DNA of 64,000 bases from Actinomadura terrae (GCF_022751215.1 NZ_JAICDG010000004.1:744001-808000), one strand, 5' to 3'; positions 17,612 through 26,228 are shown, numbered from the stretch's first letter. The notes: a model not told the origin generated them from the letters alone. Program-made: numbers and translations.

Positions 17612-17640
17612 GTGCCCACATTAGTGGGCACTCGCCCACT
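17604..17640. promoter_or_regulatory. Two adjacent TetR-type operators
   Basis: Palindrome 1 is GTGGGCA-TG-TGCCCAC (17604-17619) and overlaps the methyltransferase start. Palindrome 2 is AGTGGGC-ACTC-GCCCACT (17623-17640). Both share the half-site GTGGGC. They sit between the methyltransferase and the divergent TetR gene. Confidence 0.8.
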
Positions 17641-17687
17641 CGTCTAGCGTGAGGCCGGTCCGTCCAGGACACGGCGGGGAAGGGGGC

Positions 17688-18293
17688 GTGGTGCCGACGG
17701 GAACGGCGATCCGCGACGTGCGCGAGCAACTGTTCGCCGCCGCCGAGCGCGTCCTGCTGCGGGACGGCCCGTCCGCGCTGACCAGCAGGGCGGTCACCAC
17801 CGAGGCGGGCTGCGCCAAGGGCGTCCTGCACCGGCACTTCACCGACTTCGACGCGTTCCTCGCCGAACTCGTCCGCGACCGCATCGGCCGGCTCGACGGC
17901 CAGGCCGCCGCCCTGCACGCCTCCGCCGGGACCGGGACCGTCGCCGGCAATCTCACGGTCGTGCTCGCGGACCTGTTCACCTCCGTCGCCGTCGCGATCG
18001 TCGGCCTCATCATCTACCGGGACGGTCTGCGCGCCCGCCTGCGTGAGGACACCCCCACCGGCGTCCCCCTGCTGACCGACGCCACCGCCATGATCGCGTC
18101 CTACCTCGCGTCCGAACGCGACCTCGGCCGGATCGTCCCGGACGCCGACACCGGCGCCCTCGCCCCCGCCCTGGTCGGCGCCGGACATCTCCTCTACGCC
18201 GATCGGACGAGCGCGCCGCCCGAGCCCGAAGCCGTCCAGAAGGTGGTGGCCACGGTGATCAACCCGGTGCTCCAGCCCCCGGCGCCGCGCTGA
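17688..18293 (+). CDS. TetR-family regulator
   Basis: About 201 aa. The N-terminal helix-turn-helix is TIR..REQLFAAAERVLLRDG followed by TEAGCAKGVLHRHFTDFDAF, and the C-terminal half is the variable ligand domain. GTG 17688 follows GGGGAAGGGGG; GTG 17691 and an earlier GTG at 17649 are alternatives. It is divergent from the methyltransferase, with two palindromes between them that probably serve as its operators. Confidence 0.88.
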   Translation: MVPTGTAIRDVREQLFAAAERVLLRDGPSALTSRAVTTEAGCAKGVLHRHFTDFDAFLAELVRDRIGRLDGQAAALHASAGTGTVAGNLTVVLADLFTSVAVAIVGLIIYRDGLRARLREDTPTGVPLLTDATAMIASYLASERDLGRIVPDADTGALAPALVGAGHLLYADRTSAPPEPEAVQKVVATVINPVLQPPAPR

Positions 18294-18401
18294 CCCGGCC
18301 CCGCCTCTGAACCGCGATGGCCATCCGACCCACCTCGGCCTCGTCCGCCTGAGCTCCACGGTCCGCCAGAGCCATCGCGAGGCCGGACGGTCCGCGTCTC
18401 G

Positions 18402-18975
18402 TCAGTGCGCGAGGAGGGCCGCGAAGCGGTCCAGCGCGTGGTCGGTGCGGTCGCGGTCGCCGGTGATCGTGAGATCGAACAGCAGGCCGCGGACGACGGC
18501 CATGACCAGCGTGGGCGTGACCGTGTCGCCGGCGCCGGTGGAGACGTCCCGGAAGGTCGCGCCGAGGGCGTTGAACCAGTCCGTGATCGCGTCGCCCTGG
18601 TGGGGATAGTTCTCGGGGTGGACGAGGCCGTCGGCGTGGACCTCGAAGAACAGCCGGACGTACGGCGCGCGCTCGTCCGCGCTGATCCATGCCCAGATGC
18701 TCCGCAGCCGGTCGTGGACGGACCCGGTCGCGGGCGGTACGTGCTCGGCCATGCGCGCCGCGCCCCGGCGCCGCGCCCCGGCGCCGGGCCTCGGCGAGGA
18801 TCGCGGCGACCAGTTCCTGCTTGCTGCCGAAGTCGTAGAGCAGCATCCGCGGGCTGGTGCGCAGAGCCGCGGCCAGCGGCCGCAGGCTGAGCCCGGCCAA
18901 CCCGTTGACCAGCACATAGTCGGTCGCCAACGCCAGTGTGCGCGCACGCCGGGCGGGATCCGCCGGTCGCCCCAC
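18402..18975 (-). pseudogene. TetR-family regulator, frameshifted by a 13-bp duplication
   Basis: The N-terminal part reads RARTLALATDYVLVNGLAGL and SPRMLLYDFGSKQELVAAIL, a normal TetR DNA-binding domain, in one frame. The C-terminal ligand domain (VHDRLRSIWAWISADERAPY to RFAALLAH) is in another frame. The switch falls in two tandem copies of GCGCCGCGCCCCG at 18755-18780. Removing one copy joins the frames, so the break is a single duplication. It may be a recent loss of function, a reversible slippage switch, or an assembly error. Start near GTG 18975, divergent from the patatin gene. Confidence 0.85.
18755..18780. repeat. Exact 13-bp tandem duplication inside a TetR gene
   Basis: GCGCCGCGCCCCG at 18755-18767 is repeated at 18768-18780, followed by a partial third copy (GCGCCG). 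Thirteen bases is not a multiple of three and accounts for the frameshift. Confidence 0.9.
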
Positions 18976-19046
18976 GGCCGCCCTCCTCCCCCAGAACACC
19001 GGCGCCGGGAAGGCGTCCGCGAATTTATGGTACTAGTGTTTCAAGA

Positions 19047-19898
19047 ATGAAGGCGCGCATCGATGACCGAGCCCTCGTCCTCGGCCCCGGCGGTGTCACC
19101 GGCACGGCCTGGATGGCCGGGCTGGCCCACGGCCTCCGCCGCGCGGGCGTGGACCTGGGCGGGGCCGACCTGATCGTCGGCACGTCCGCCGGTGCGATCG
19201 TCGGCGCGCTGCTCGCCTCCGGCCAGGACCTGGCCCGGCTCGCGACCCTGCCCCGTCGGCCGGGTCACCGCGTCGCCCCTGATCGCGGACGGTTGGACGC
19301 GGTGTTCGCCGTCCTCGGCGACCGCGACCTCGACCCCGCCGAGGCCCGCCGGCGCGTCGGGCGGCTCGCGCTCGACGGCTTCGACCCCGCGGCCGAGGAG
19401 GCGCTGGTCAACGGCCGCGCCGCGCTGACCGGCACGGACGCGTGGCCGGAGCGGCGACTGGTGATCACCGCCGTGGACGCGGCCTCCGGAGAGCCCGCGG
19501 TGTGGGATCGCGACAGCGGCGTGCCGCTGGCCCGCGCGGTGGCGGCGAGCAGCGCGTTCCCCGGGTTCGCGCCGCCGGTCACCATCGGCGGCCGCCGGTA
19601 CATGGACGGCGCGCTGCGGTCGGGCACCAACACCGATCTCGCGGCCGGGGCCCGCACGCTGGTCGTGATCGAACCGATGGCGCGCTTCGACGAGCAAGCC
19701 GACGGCGCCGGAGCGGAGAACGCCGGGGCGGAGAACGTGGTGGCCGTCGGCCCCGACCCGGCCGCGGCGCGCGCTCTCGGGCCCGACCCGGGCGACGCGA
19801 CGGCCTGGGAACCGTCCTACCAAGCAGGGTTGCGCCAGGCCGCTGATGTCGGCGAGCGACTCCGCGCCGTGTGGACGACGGGCATCAACGCCCCCTGA
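19047..19898 (+). CDS. Patatin-like phospholipase
   Basis: A 283-aa patatin-fold acyl hydrolase. It has the glycine-rich oxyanion loop LGPGGVTGTAW, the nucleophile motif GTSAG (Ser of the Ser-Asp dyad) and DGALRSGTN carrying the catalytic Asp. A lipid or ester substrate is likely. The gene is preceded by a TATGGT -10-like element and TACTAGT, and is divergent from the frameshifted TetR gene, which was probably its repressor. Loss of that repressor could leave it constitutive. ATG at 19047. Confidence 0.9.
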   Translation: MKARIDDRALVLGPGGVTGTAWMAGLAHGLRRAGVDLGGADLIVGTSAGAIVGALLASGQDLARLATLPRRPGHRVAPDRGRLDAVFAVLGDRDLDPAEARRRVGRLALDGFDPAAEEALVNGRAALTGTDAWPERRLVITAVDAASGEPAVWDRDSGVPLARAVAASSAFPGFAPPVTIGGRRYMDGALRSGTNTDLAAGARTLVVIEPMARFDEQADGAGAENAGAENVVAVGPDPAAARALGPDPGDATAWEPSYQAGLRQAADVGERLRAVWTTGINAP

Positions 19899-19919
19899 CC
19901 ACCACCCCGCGTGCACGAC

Positions 19920-19948
19920 GCCGCGCCCCTCAATCGAGGCGGCGCGGC
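19920..19948 (+). terminator. Terminator after the patatin-like gene
   Basis: A 12-bp GC-rich stem (19920-19931 with 19936-19948, one bulged C at 19940) with loop AATC, 22 bases after the stop. Confidence 0.65.
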
Positions 19949-20067
19949 CCTCACCCCGCGTGAAGCTTCGCGACACCCTCTTGACGAGCCCTGCCCGGGA
20001 ATGCCTCAGAAGGAAGAACTCCGTGCCGCGCGGAGCGCCGCTTCCCCCGCACCCCCTCAAAAGCAAA

Positions 20068-20091
20068 GGCAGGGAGATCACTCTCCCTGCC
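20068..20091 (+). terminator. Hairpin upstream of the glycosyltransferase
   Basis: Perfect 10-bp stem GGCAGGGAGA/TCTCCCTGCC with loop TCAC. It is followed by AT-rich ACTACTAATTTATAAC, whose TATAAC could be the -10 of the next gene. The gap 19899-20192 therefore holds two terminators and a probable promoter. Confidence 0.7.
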
Positions 20092-20192
20092 ACTACTAAT
20101 TTATAACACGAAGGGGGGCTTGCGGCAAGACCCCGGTCATGCTTCAAGATGGGCGGCCGAAAGGTCAGCACCAGCGAAATGGGGGACACGCA

Positions 20193-21404
20193 GTGCGTGT
20201 TTTGTTGTCGTCGTGGGGATCGCGCGGAGACGTCGAGCCGGTGGCGGGCCTCGCGGCGCGGCTGCGCGAACTCGGTGCGGAGGCCCGGCTCTGCGCGCCG
20301 CCGGACGAGGATTTCAAGGCGCTCGCCGACCGCGCCGGAGTGCCGCTGATACCGCTCGGCCCGTCCGTACGCTCGGTGGTCGCACGTCCGAAGCCGCCCT
20401 CGCACAAGGACGCGTTCAGCCTCGCTCCCGAACTGGTCGCCGCGCGGTTCGAGACGCTCGGCAAGGCCGCCGAGGGATGTGACGTGCTGCTGGCGACCGG
20501 ACTGATGCCCGCAGGCGCGCGGGACGTCGCCGAGAAAATGGGAATCCATTACGTGTTGGCCTGCTTCCATACCCTCGGGCTGCCGTCGCGGCATTTCCCG
20601 CCGGGAAAGCGGCCGGGCGCACCTTCCCCGGAAGGGGAGACCGACAATCGGGTCCTCTGGAAGCACGACGCCGAGCGCGTTAACGCGTTGTACGGCGAGG
20701 CGCTCAACAGCCATCGCGCGCAAATCGGCCTGCCGCCGGTGGACAACGTCCGCGACTACGTCCTCACCGAAAGGCCGTGGCTGGCGGCGGACGAGACGCT
20801 GTGCCCGGCGGCGGGCATGACGGACCTCGACGTCGTGCAGACCGGGGCGTGGATTCTGCCCGACGACCGTCCTCTCCCGGCCGAACTGGAGGCGTTCCTG
20901 GACGCGGGCGAGCCGCCGGTGTACGTGGGGTTCGGCAGCATGGCGTCCTTCGCGCCGAAGGGCATCGCCAGGGTGGCCATCGAGGCGAGCCGCGCGCACG
21001 GCCGCCGCGTCGTGCTCGCGCGCGGTTGGGCCGACCTGACCCTGATCGACGGCGAGGACGACTGCTTCACCGTCGGCGAGGTCAACCAGCAGGCGCTGTT
21101 CCGCCGGGTCGCCGCCGTCGTGCACCACGGCGGCGCGGGCACCACCGGGACCGCCACCAGGGCCGGTGCGCCCCAGGTCGTGGTGCCGCTGATCGCCGAC
21201 CAGCCCTCCTGGGCCGCCCGCGTCGCCGAACTCGGCATCGGCGCGGCGCATGAGGGACGGGAGCCGACCGTCGAGTCGCTGTCGTCCGCGCTCGCCGTGG
21301 CGCTGGCCCCCCAGACCCGCGAACGGGCGAGGACGGTGGCCGCCGCGAGCCGCACCGACGGGACGACCATGGCCGCGAACATGCTGCACGACATGGTCAA
21401 CTAA
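20193..21404 (+). CDS. GT1-family (MGT/vancomycin-type) glycosyltransferase
   Basis: A 403-aa GT-B-fold glycosyltransferase. The N-terminus VRVLLSSWGSRGDVEPVAGL and the nucleotide-sugar motif VHHGGAGTTGTATRAGAP are characteristic of GT1 antibiotic glycosyltransferases (GtfB, macrolide-inactivating Mgt). It may glycosylate a secondary metabolite or inactivate an antibiotic. GTG 20193 has a GGGGGA site; the longer in-frame reading has no ribosome binding site. No other biosynthetic gene lies nearby, so a resistance-type role is the easier reading, by inference. Confidence 0.88.
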   Translation: MRVLLSSWGSRGDVEPVAGLAARLRELGAEARLCAPPDEDFKALADRAGVPLIPLGPSVRSVVARPKPPSHKDAFSLAPELVAARFETLGKAAEGCDVLLATGLMPAGARDVAEKMGIHYVLACFHTLGLPSRHFPPGKRPGAPSPEGETDNRVLWKHDAERVNALYGEALNSHRAQIGLPPVDNVRDYVLTERPWLAADETLCPAAGMTDLDVVQTGAWILPDDRPLPAELEAFLDAGEPPVYVGFGSMASFAPKGIARVAIEASRAHGRRVVLARGWADLTLIDGEDDCFTVGEVNQQALFRRVAAVVHHGGAGTTGTATRAGAPQVVVPLIADQPSWAARVAELGIGAAHEGREPTVESLSSALAVALAPQTRERARTVAAASRTDGTTMAANMLHDMVN

Positions 21405-21417
21405 CCGGCCCCCGACG

Positions 21418-21462
21418 CCGGAGTCCTCGTCCCCGACAAAGCGTCTAGGACGAGGACTCCGG
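21418..21462. terminator. Bidirectional terminator
   Basis: Perfect 15-bp stem (21418-21432 with 21448-21462), 15-nt loop, between the convergent glycosyltransferase and hydrolase genes. Confidence 0.8.
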
Positions 21463-21470
21463 ACTCGCCG

Positions 21471-22268
21471 TCAGCCCACTACCCCAGCCAGAAGTTTCGC
21501 CGTTCCCTCCGGAGCCTCCACCGGAAAGTGATGGCTGCCCAAATCGACGAGCACGATGTCGAGCCGGTCGCCGTAACGGTCGATCGCGTCCCGCGTCACC
21601 AGGTCGCGGATCGCGAACACGGTGATCGGCTGCCTCGTCTCTTCGAGCGCGGCGTCCATGTCCCAGCGCACCAGGCCCTCGATGGCGCGCAGGCCCCCGG
21701 GCTGCCGCACCGCGACCATCTTCTCGAAATACGCGCCCTTCAAAGCCGGATCGGTTCCGGCCGGCGAACCGCCCTCCACGAGGCCGCGCACCCCTCGGGC
21801 GAAGTCCTCACGAAAAACACGCTCGAACGCCGCGGCTCGTTCCTCGTCCTGTGCCGGGAACAGGGACAGGTAATGCAACGCGTCGAGCGCGACGACATGC
21901 GTGATGGTGTCGGGGAGCAGCCGTCCGACCTCGACGGCTACCGCGCCGCCGAGCGAATGCCCGGCCACGACCGCCGATTCCACCGATTCGGCGTCCAGCA
22001 CCGCCGCCACGTCCCGGGCGAATTCCTCGATGGTCCAGACGTCCCGCGTCGACCGCGATTCGCCGTGTTCGGCGAGGTCGACCGCGAGAACGCGGTAGTT
22101 CTCGGGCAGATGGTCGGTCACCGCGTCGAAGTCGCCGCGCGAGCACGCCCAGCCGTGGACGAGCACCAGGACCGGGCCTCCGACCGGGCCGCTGGCCGTG
22201 TAGCGAATCGTCGTGTGGTCCGCCCGACGAGCCTCACGGTTCGTCCGGCCCCTGCTTACCGTGGTCAC
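21471..22268 (-). CDS. Alpha/beta hydrolase
   Basis: A 265-aa alpha/beta-hydrolase with LVHGWACSRGDFD at the oxyanion hole, the nucleophile elbow AGHSLGGA and a late His in DLGSHHFPVEAPEG. Similar proteins include haloalkane dehalogenase-like and haloperoxidase-like enzymes; the substrate is unknown. Start GTG at 22268 with AAGGAG a few bases upstream. It follows the MFS gene on the same strand after 45 bases, so the pair is probably co-transcribed under the TetR regulator at 23656. Confidence 0.9.
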   Translation of the reverse strand: MTTVSRGRTNREARRADHTTIRYTASGPVGGPVLVLVHGWACSRGDFDAVTDHLPENYRVLAVDLAEHGESRSTRDVWTIEEFARDVAAVLDAESVESAVVAGHSLGGAVAVEVGRLLPDTITHVVALDALHYLSLFPAQDEERAAAFERVFREDFARGVRGLVEGGSPAGTDPALKGAYFEKMVAVRQPGGLRAIEGLVRWDMDAALEETRQPITVFAIRDLVTRDAIDRYGDRLDIVLVDLGSHHFPVEAPEGTAKLLAGVVG

Positions 22269-22313
22269 GCTGTCTCCTTATCAGACCGTTTCAATGTGCG
22301 GAAAACCGTCGGC

Positions 22314-23555
22314 TCAGCCGAGCCGGGCCGAGATTTCGCGGCGCTTCGCCCGTACCCGGTTCAGATGCAGGACGAGTGCGGAAAGCGAGATCACGGCGAT
22401 CGCCACCGCGTAGATGTCGGTGGCGGTCCTCAGCCCCAACACGGTGACGGCGATTCCGCCGAGGACGGCGGGCACGCTGTTCCCCAGGTAGTTGATGACG
22501 TTCGCCAGCGCGAAGACCGCGCTGCGCTCGTCCGGCCTGGCTATGCGGGCGAAGGTGCCGAACGTCGCCAGCATCGCCGCGCCGACGCCGAGGCCCGCGA
22601 CGACGGTGCCCGCGGCGGAGAGCCAGGCGAGATCCTCCGCCACCCCGGCGAGCGAGAGCAGCGTCCCGAGCGCGAGCAGCACGGACGACGGCCCCAGCAG
22701 CGAGGACGCGGAACGGGACCGCAGCGCGAGGACCGTGAGCGCTCCGGTGCCTCCGAGGAGCGTGACGACGACACCGCCGATCAGATGGCTACGCAGCCCC
22801 AGCAGTCCGGCGGCGACGGACGGGCCGAGCGAGAGGTACATCCCGGCCAGGGCCCAGCTCGCGATCATCACCGGCACCACCGGGACGATGTCGGCGCGCA
22901 GGTGCGCGGGCATCGCGACCCGGGGCCGCAGCGACGCGACGGCCCCCGGCAGGCGCGGCGAGGTCTCCGGCATGACCAGGGCGAACCAGGCCGCGAGCGC
23001 CGTCGCGCCGAGCAGCACCCCATAGACCAGCCGGGTCGGGGCGGGGGCGAACTCCACGAGCGCGCCGCTGCCGAGGGCGCCGAGGGCGAGCCCGGTCAGG
23101 GGGGCGACCGAGGTGACGGCGCCCGCGCGTCCGCGCGAGGGTTCGAGATCGACGAGCGCGGCGCTCAGCGTGGTCGTCGCCGCTCCGGTCGCGAGGCCTT
23201 GGAGCACCCGGGCGGCTGCCAGGACGAACACGTTCCCGGCGACCAGGAACAGGACGAGCGCGACTGCTTGGAGCGCGACCGCGGCGGCGAGCACCGGACG
23301 GCGGCCGAGGTGGTCCGACAGCGCTCCGATGGTGAGCAGCGAGCCCAGCACGCCGAGCACGTAGAGGGCGAAGACCACCGTCAGCACCCACGCCGTGAAA
23401 TGCCATCGCTGCTGGTAGATCACGTAAAGCGGGGTCGGGGCACCGGAGGCGGCCACGAACAGGACGAGGACGGCGGCCGCGGAGGTGAAGGCGCCCCTCC
23501 ACGGCGTGCGCGGCCCGCTGCCGGGCGGCGCGGTCGCGGGGGATTCGACAGGCAT
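22314..23555 (-). CDS. MFS transporter
   Basis: A 413-aa 12-helix major facilitator protein: SGAPTPLYVIYQQRWHFTAW in helix 1, the loop motif GALSDHLGRRPVLAAA after helix 2, and a C-terminal basic tail. Probably an efflux pump. First gene of a unit with the alpha/beta hydrolase and divergent from a TetR regulator. The intergenic region carries repeated GCAGTGATC half-sites. Confidence 0.9.
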   Translation of the reverse strand: MPVESPATAPPGSGPRTPWRGAFTSAAAVLVLFVAASGAPTPLYVIYQQRWHFTAWVLTVVFALYVLGVLGSLLTIGALSDHLGRRPVLAAAVALQAVALVLFLVAGNVFVLAAARVLQGLATGAATTTLSAALVDLEPSRGRAGAVTSVAPLTGLALGALGSGALVEFAPAPTRLVYGVLLGATALAAWFALVMPETSPRLPGAVASLRPRVAMPAHLRADIVPVVPVMIASWALAGMYLSLGPSVAAGLLGLRSHLIGGVVVTLLGGTGALTVLALRSRSASSLLGPSSVLLALGTLLSLAGVAEDLAWLSAAGTVVAGLGVGAAMLATFGTFARIARPDERSAVFALANVINYLGNSVPAVLGGIAVTVLGLRTATDIYAVAIAVISLSALVLHLNRVRAKRREISARLG

Positions 23556-23565
23556 GTCAAGCCTC

Positions 23566-23638
23566 GCAGTGATCGTTGCGTTAGTGGCCTCGAACGTAAC
23601 ACAAACGCATCGATCACTGCATCTATAACGCAGTGATC
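23566..23638. promoter_or_regulatory. TetR-type operator cluster between MFS and TetR genes
   Basis: Half-sites GCAGTGATC occur at 23566-23574 and 23630-23638 and, inverted (GATCACTGC), at 23612-23620. The last two form a 9+9+9 inverted repeat whose spacer contains TATAAC, a likely -10 of the TetR gene. Binding would repress both directions. Confidence 0.75.
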
Positions 23639-23655
23639 AGTGCAATAATGGCCGC

Positions 23656-24228
23656 ATGCCCGCCTCGACCTCGTCTTCGCCCCACACCGGCAGCCGGCCG
23701 GGCGGCCGCTCCGCCCGGGTGCGCGCGGACGTCCACCGGGCCGTCAGGGAATTGCTCGCGGACGAGGCCGGAGAACCGCCGACGATCCCGGTCGTTGCCG
23801 CCCGCGCGGGCGTGCACGCGACCACGGTCTACCGTCGCTGGGGCTCCGTCGCCGAGCTGCTCGCCGACGTCACCGGCAGCCGTTTCTCCGGCGGTTTCGT
23901 GGTGCCGGACACCGGAGACCTTCGCGGCGACCTGGAGCGCTACGCGTTCAACCTCGCCAAGGACCTCGGGGACCCCGACAGCCTCGCCCTGATCCGCGCC
24001 ACCATCGGCGTGGCCGGAGCGCAGGGCGCCGCCGCGTGCCTGGGGGAGCGCCGGCAACAGCTCGAAGCCATCCTCGAACGGGAGGAGGCCCGGGGCGGGC
24101 GGCCCCCGACCCTCGATCACACCACGGACGCCATCATCGCCCCCGTCTACTACCGCGCCGTCTTCACCCACCTGCCCCTGAACCCCGACTGGACCCGCGA
24201 ACTCGTCGCACGCCTCCTAGCGGACTGA
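23656..24228 (+). CDS. TetR-family regulator
   Basis: A 190-aa regulator with helix-turn-helix TIPVVAARAGVHATTVYRRW and a TetR C-terminal ligand domain (TDAIIAPVYYRAVFTHLPLN). Divergent from the MFS-hydrolase unit and probably its repressor through the GCAGTGATC sites. Its stop lies 11 bases from the end of the convergent ProC-like gene. Confidence 0.9.
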   Translation: MPASTSSSPHTGSRPGGRSARVRADVHRAVRELLADEAGEPPTIPVVAARAGVHATTVYRRWGSVAELLADVTGSRFSGGFVVPDTGDLRGDLERYAFNLAKDLGDPDSLALIRATIGVAGAQGAAACLGERRQQLEAILEREEARGGRPPTLDHTTDAIIAPVYYRAVFTHLPLNPDWTRELVARLLAD

Positions 24229-24239
24229 CGCGCGCACGC

Positions 24240-25019
24240 TCAGCCGGACCCCACGTCCTCAAGGTCGGTGAGCAGGCCGTCGAGCGCCCTGGCGAGAGCG
24301 TCCGCGTTGGCGTCGGTGAACCATGTGGTGCGGATGCGTTCGTTGTTGCCCTTCGGCGTCTCGTGGTCGGCCGCGAGCCGGCTCAGCGAGCGGGACCGGT
24401 CGTCCAGCGCGCGGCCGACGCCCTGGAAGAGCCCGCGCACGTAGGCGTCGGCGTCGGCGGGCGCGATGCCGTGGCCGGCGACCCACGAGGTGAGCGTGGC
24501 GAGGTAGGAGTAGTGCGTGGTCAGCGTCCCCGTCACCGCGGAGAGGACGTTGAAGGACGTCTCGTCGGCGACCGGAAGCGCCCCGCCGAGGCGCTCGAAG
24601 AGGGCGTCCACCACGGGGTGGGACGGGCAGGTCACCGTGACGGACCGGCGCTCGCGGATGGCGGGCAGCGGAACCGCCCGGACGAGCGGGGCGCCGGTGG
24701 CCAGCGCCCGGCGCAGGTCGTCGTTGCCGACACCCGACATCACGTTGATCATGATCTTGTCGTCGGGCACGCTCAGGCCGCCGAGCGCCTCATGCCGGTC
24801 CTGGCGCCGGACGGCGATGATCACGATGTCGGAGCGCTCCACCACCGCCTGGTTGTCGGGACAGACCAGCACACTTTCATAGCGTTCGGACAGCTCCGCG
24901 GCCGTGCGGGCTCCGCGCGGAGAAAGGAAGACCTCTGGCGCGTCGTCACCCCCGGCGCACAGGCCGTCCACGATGGCCCGGCCGATCTCCCCCACGCCGA
25001 TGACGCCGATGCGCTTCAC
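24240..25019 (-). CDS. Pyrroline-5-carboxylate reductase-like protein
   Basis: A 259-aa NAD(P)-binding protein of the ProC family: N-terminal Rossmann motif IGVIGVGEIGRAIVDGL, ADIVIIAV-like strand (SDIVIIAVRRQ), the MSGVGNDDLRRAL segment and a C-terminal ETPKGNNERI where ProC has ETPGG..E. As there are no proline genes nearby and the C-terminal motif is diverged, a paralogue with another imine substrate is likely. It follows the small membrane protein gene after 37 bases. Confidence 0.82.
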   Translation of the reverse strand: MKRIGVIGVGEIGRAIVDGLCAGGDDAPEVFLSPRGARTAAELSERYESVLVCPDNQAVVERSDIVIIAVRRQDRHEALGGLSVPDDKIMINVMSGVGNDDLRRALATGAPLVRAVPLPAIRERRSVTVTCPSHPVVDALFERLGGALPVADETSFNVLSAVTGTLTTHYSYLATLTSWVAGHGIAPADADAYVRGLFQGVGRALDDRSRSLSRLAADHETPKGNNERIRTTWFTDANADALARALDGLLTDLEDVGSG

Positions 25020-25056
25020 AGTGTCCTCTCCCTACCTCTGGCCGGTACGTTCCCTG

Positions 25057-25509
25057 TCACCTGCGGAGTTCCGGTCGTCTCCACAGCAGTGCGACCGCCA
25101 CCAGCCCCGCCAGGCACGGCGCCATCCCGATCCACCCCAGTTCCGGCGGCAGGCCGGTCTCGCCCGAGGTGTCCTTGATGAGCAGCCCGGACGCTCCGAC
25201 CCCCGTCCCGAGCACGAACATCACGGTCGCGGCGGAGCGCGCCCACCGCCTGCCGGTTCGCACGGCCCAGGCCGTCCAGAGCCAGGCCCCGGCGCCGAGC
25301 GCTCCGATCACCGACAACAGGATCAGGTAGGTGTTGACGGCCGAATCGACCTGCGAACGGTCGTAGTCGGGATAGCCGTCGCGGACGTGATCGGCCAACA
25401 CGTGGCTGTCGGCGAAGGGAACAACCGCCGCGACAACGGTGAGCCCGAGCCCCGCACACATCGCCCCGACGACCCATCGCCTCCCCCTCACGCCGGCGAG
25501 CTCGGCCAT
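25057..25509 (-). CDS. Four-helix membrane protein, unknown
   Basis: A 150-aa protein with four hydrophobic segments (AMCAGLGLTVVAAVVPF, LILLSVIGALGAGAWLWTAW, AATVMFVLGTGVGASGLL and APCLAGLVAVALLW) separated by short polar loops, and a C-terminal RRPELRR tail. It looks like the small membrane proteins often paired with TetR regulators. Start at 25509 (MAELAGV); an ATG two codons upstream is possible. Divergent from TetR 25593 and upstream of the ProC-like gene. Confidence 0.78.
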   Translation of the reverse strand: MAELAGVRGRRWVVGAMCAGLGLTVVAAVVPFADSHVLADHVRDGYPDYDRSQVDSAVNTYLILLSVIGALGAGAWLWTAWAVRTGRRWARSAATVMFVLGTGVGASGLLIKDTSGETGLPPELGWIGMAPCLAGLVAVALLWRRPELRR

Positions 25510-25520
25510 CCTCATCTCCT

Positions 25521-25571
25521 AAACCTACGCCGTAGATTTCTCTGTCAAGGTAGATTCTACGCTGTAGGTTT
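25521..25571. promoter_or_regulatory. TetR operator: long inverted repeat of two palindromes
   Basis: AAACCTACGCCGTAGA (25521-25536) and TCTACGCTGTAGGTTT (25556-25571) are inverted with one mismatch and 19 bases between them. Each arm holds its own palindrome (CTACG-N-CGTAG type). They flank the start regions of the divergent membrane and TetR genes. Confidence 0.85.
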
Positions 25572-25592
25572 GACAAGCCGGGAGGACAGGAC

Positions 25593-26228
25593 GTGACCAG
25601 GCGCACACGGGGCACCTCGGCCGGGCTCGACCACGCCCGCATCGCGGCCGCCGCCGTCGCGCTCGTCGACCGCGACGGCCTGGACCGCTTCGGCGTCCGG
25701 CGGCTCGCCGACGACCTCGGCGTCGACCCGATGTCGATCTACCACCACATCAAGGGCAAGGCGGCGCTGCTGGACGCGGTCTCCGAAGCCGTGATCGCCG
25801 AGATGGACACCGGCACCCAACCGGCACCGCGGACCTGGGAACAGCTCGCCCGCCGGACGGCACACGACTACCGGCGGATGGCCTACCGGCACCCCCGGGT
25901 GTTCCGGCTGCTGGCCACCCGTCCCCAGACCTCGCCGGTGGCCCTGGCCGCCCTCGAACGCCTGTCCGCCGCGATGCGCCGGGCGGGCCTGCCCGACCAG
26001 GTGATCGCGGACGCGCCGATGGCCCTGTTCGGCTTCCTCAACGGCCACCTGCTCGCGGTCCTCGACGGCAACCCCGACATGCCCGCGCTCGACCCCACCG
26101 ACCACCCGGCGATGGTCGCCCTCGCCCCGCTGCAAGCCGACTTCGGCTCCGAGGCCCAGTTCGACCGCCTACTCGACACCGTCCTGGCCGGAATCCAATC
26201 CCAAGCCGACCACCACCGGGGCGATTGA
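25593..26228 (+). CDS. TetR-family regulator (TetR_C type)
   Basis: A 211-aa regulator. The DNA-binding domain IAAAAVALVDRDGLDRFGVR and LADDLGVDPMSIYHHIKGKA, with the MSIYHHI recognition helix, is that of TetR/TetR_C regulators close to tetracycline repressor. GTG 25593 with GGAGGACAGG upstream. It likely controls itself and the divergent membrane/ProC-like pair through the sites at 25521-25571. Confidence 0.9.
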   Translation: MTRRTRGTSAGLDHARIAAAAVALVDRDGLDRFGVRRLADDLGVDPMSIYHHIKGKAALLDAVSEAVIAEMDTGTQPAPRTWEQLARRTAHDYRRMAYRHPRVFRLLATRPQTSPVALAALERLSAAMRRAGLPDQVIADAPMALFGFLNGHLLAVLDGNPDMPALDPTDHPAMVALAPLQADFGSEAQFDRLLDTVLAGIQSQADHHRGD

